Source of the DNA: Winogradskyella sp.
Lineage (GTDB): Bacteria; Bacteroidota; Bacteroidia; Flavobacteriales; Flavobacteriaceae
Assembly (NCBI GenBank): GCA_030149115.1
Contig: JASBSE010000395.1
Coordinates: 1-7,514 of the forward strand
DNA: 7,514 bases
Direction: 5' to 3'
This document shows, piece after piece, positions 6,805 through 7,514 of the stretch. Both the position numbers and the translations under genes were made by a program. Below the pieces are notes generated by a model. The model was not told where the DNA came from, did no database searches, and saw only the letters and a program-made list of their open reading frames with translations. Each line of letters starts with the position of its first letter. Positions within the stretch are counted from its first letter, which is position 1.

Positions 6805-7514
6805 ATGAAAAATATACTATTAGTAAGTACCGTATTATTTACACTTATGTTTATGAGCTGTAACGATGCCCAAAAATCTGAACTTGGGCATAACGAAGCT
6901 GAAGGCGTATCAAAAACTGAAGCTCGTGGCGAAGATGCACACGACGAAGGTGGTCACAGCGAGGAAGAAGGAGAAGAAGGTGGTCACAGCGAGGAAGAAG
7001 GAGTTGTAGAACTCACAAAGCAACAGGCCGAAACCATAGGTTTGGAAATGAAACCTCTTGAGGAACGAAATTTAGGGAACAACATTAAGGTAACAGGAAC
7101 GCTGGAACTTTTCCCACAGGACAAGGCGAACATAAGTCCTTTTGTTGGTGGAAATGTGAGTTCCATAAAAGTTGTACCTGGAGATAACGTAATCAAAGGA
7201 CAGGTACTTGCGTATATTGAGCATCCAGATATCATTGCAATGCAACAGGATTATCAGGAAAAAAATGATGAACTGGTCTTTTTGAAACAGGATTTTGAGC
7301 GCAAGCAGACCCTTTATGACAAAGGTGTTTCTTCAGGCAAGGAATTTCAGATGGCGCAGTCAAAATTTCGTTCTACAACATCCAGCGTCAATGGTCTGCG
7401 TTCCCAATTGAGATTGTTGAGCATAAACCCGGACAAGGTGGCTGAAGGCCAAATATATTCCGCAGTTCCCATTACTACGCCCATAAGTGGCTATGTGGAT
7501 GAAGTAATGATTAG
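6805..7514 (+). CDS. CzcB/CusB-type periplasmic adaptor lipoprotein (membrane fusion protein), 3' end cut by window edge
   Basis: Periplasmic adaptor that joins the RND pump to the outer-membrane factor; 236 codons are visible and the frame is open at the right edge. M1-K2 begins a signal sequence ending in a lipobox-like FMSC, so C19 is the likely lipidated residue. Residues 26-66 are a His/Glu/Gly-rich flexible region with H29, H46, H51 and H61, including a ten-residue tandem repeat (GGHSEEEG core), as in metal-binding N-termini of heavy-metal adaptors. A barrel-sandwich half domain follows (about 108-140: SPFVGGNVSSIKVVPGDNV, then KGQVLAYIEHP). A coiled-coil hairpin runs about 142-205, and the chain re-enters the lipoyl half (TTPISGYVDEV) at the edge. 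The start is ATG 6805, 16 bases after the pump stop, with a purine-rich AAAAAAAGAGAA just before it, the nearest thing to a ribosome-binding site. It is almost certainly cotranscribed with the pump. The family is firm; metal specificity is inferred. Confidence 0.95.
   Translation, partial: MKNILLVSTVLFTLMFMSCNDAQKSELGHNEAEGVSKTEARGEDAHDEGGHSEEEGEEGGHSEEEGVVELTKQQAETIGLEMKPLEERNLGNNIKVTGTLELFPQDKANISPFVGGNVSSIKVVPGDNVIKGQVLAYIEHPDIIAMQQDYQEKNDELVFLKQDFERKQTLYDKGVSSGKEFQMAQSKFRSTTSSVNGLRSQLRLLSINPDKVAEGQIYSAVPITTPISGYVDEVMI
6946..7003 (+). repeat. Exact tandem direct repeat in the metal-binding region of the adaptor gene
   Basis: Twenty-eight bases at 6946-6973 recur without change at 6976-7003, a period of 30 bases or ten codons, with core GGTGGTCACAGC. 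The repeat encodes two copies of E-G-G-H-S-E-E-E-G (residues 48-56 and 58-66). All synonymous positions are identical, which points to a recent in-frame duplication. Copy-number change by slippage would alter the number of His/Glu units without breaking the frame. Confidence 0.9.

Noticed and set aside
6946..7003. Direct repeats as a CRISPR-like array
   Set aside because: Only two adjacent copies, two bases between them, no spacers, and the repeat is in frame within a coding region.
6984..7235. Minus-strand open frame of 83 codons
   Set aside because: It is antisense to the adaptor gene, which is clearly real by domain order and operon position.
1..7514. Mobile-element boundaries, integrase, tRNA or rRNA genes
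   Set aside because: No transposase or integrase frame, no terminal inverted repeats and no cloverleaf or rRNA signature were found; an island origin remains inference only.

Overview
The window comes from an AT-rich genome that is most likely a member of the Bacteroidota, probably a flavobacterium. The signs are a TAnnTTTG-type -7 promoter element, translation starts without clear Shine-Dalgarno sequences, a heavy-metal RND pump fused to its own outer-membrane factor, and a small His-rich secreted protein ahead of the pump. All real genes are on the + strand.

Region 1 (1-1806) holds the C-terminal 600 or so codons of a prokaryotic Argonaute (pAgo); the reading frame is open at the left edge. 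Its MID pocket for the guide 5' end looks intact. The catalytic positions of its PIWI domain are replaced (Gly, Lys and Glu where Asp, Asp and Asp/His are expected). It should bind a guide and recognise a target but not slice, so it probably acts with a separate effector. No effector gene is visible downstream, so one would have to lie left of the window.

Region 2 (1807-7514) is a heavy-metal efflux locus. A perfect TAnnTTTG match sits just ahead of a small predicted secreted protein with a His/Cys cluster (1870-2265). A 110-base gap with three dyad-symmetric elements follows. Next comes a 1470-residue CzcA/CusA-type RND pump with a TolC-like outer-membrane factor fused to its C-terminus through an internal signal-peptide-like segment (2376-6788). 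Sixteen bases later begins the periplasmic adaptor lipoprotein (6805 to the right edge, incomplete), which carries a His/Glu-rich N-terminal region containing an exact DNA tandem repeat. Together these would form a complete tripartite envelope pump that moves divalent metal (Zn/Co/Cd/Ni by sequence type) from periplasm to outside, with two His-rich periplasm-facing proteins as likely metal binders.

The two regions are functionally unrelated as far as the sequence shows. Their adjacency, with base composition rising from left to right, fits an accessory region assembled from defence and metal-resistance modules, but no integrase, transposase or attachment site is visible. The best candidate for something unusual is the nuclease-dead pAgo with its atypical N-terminal region.
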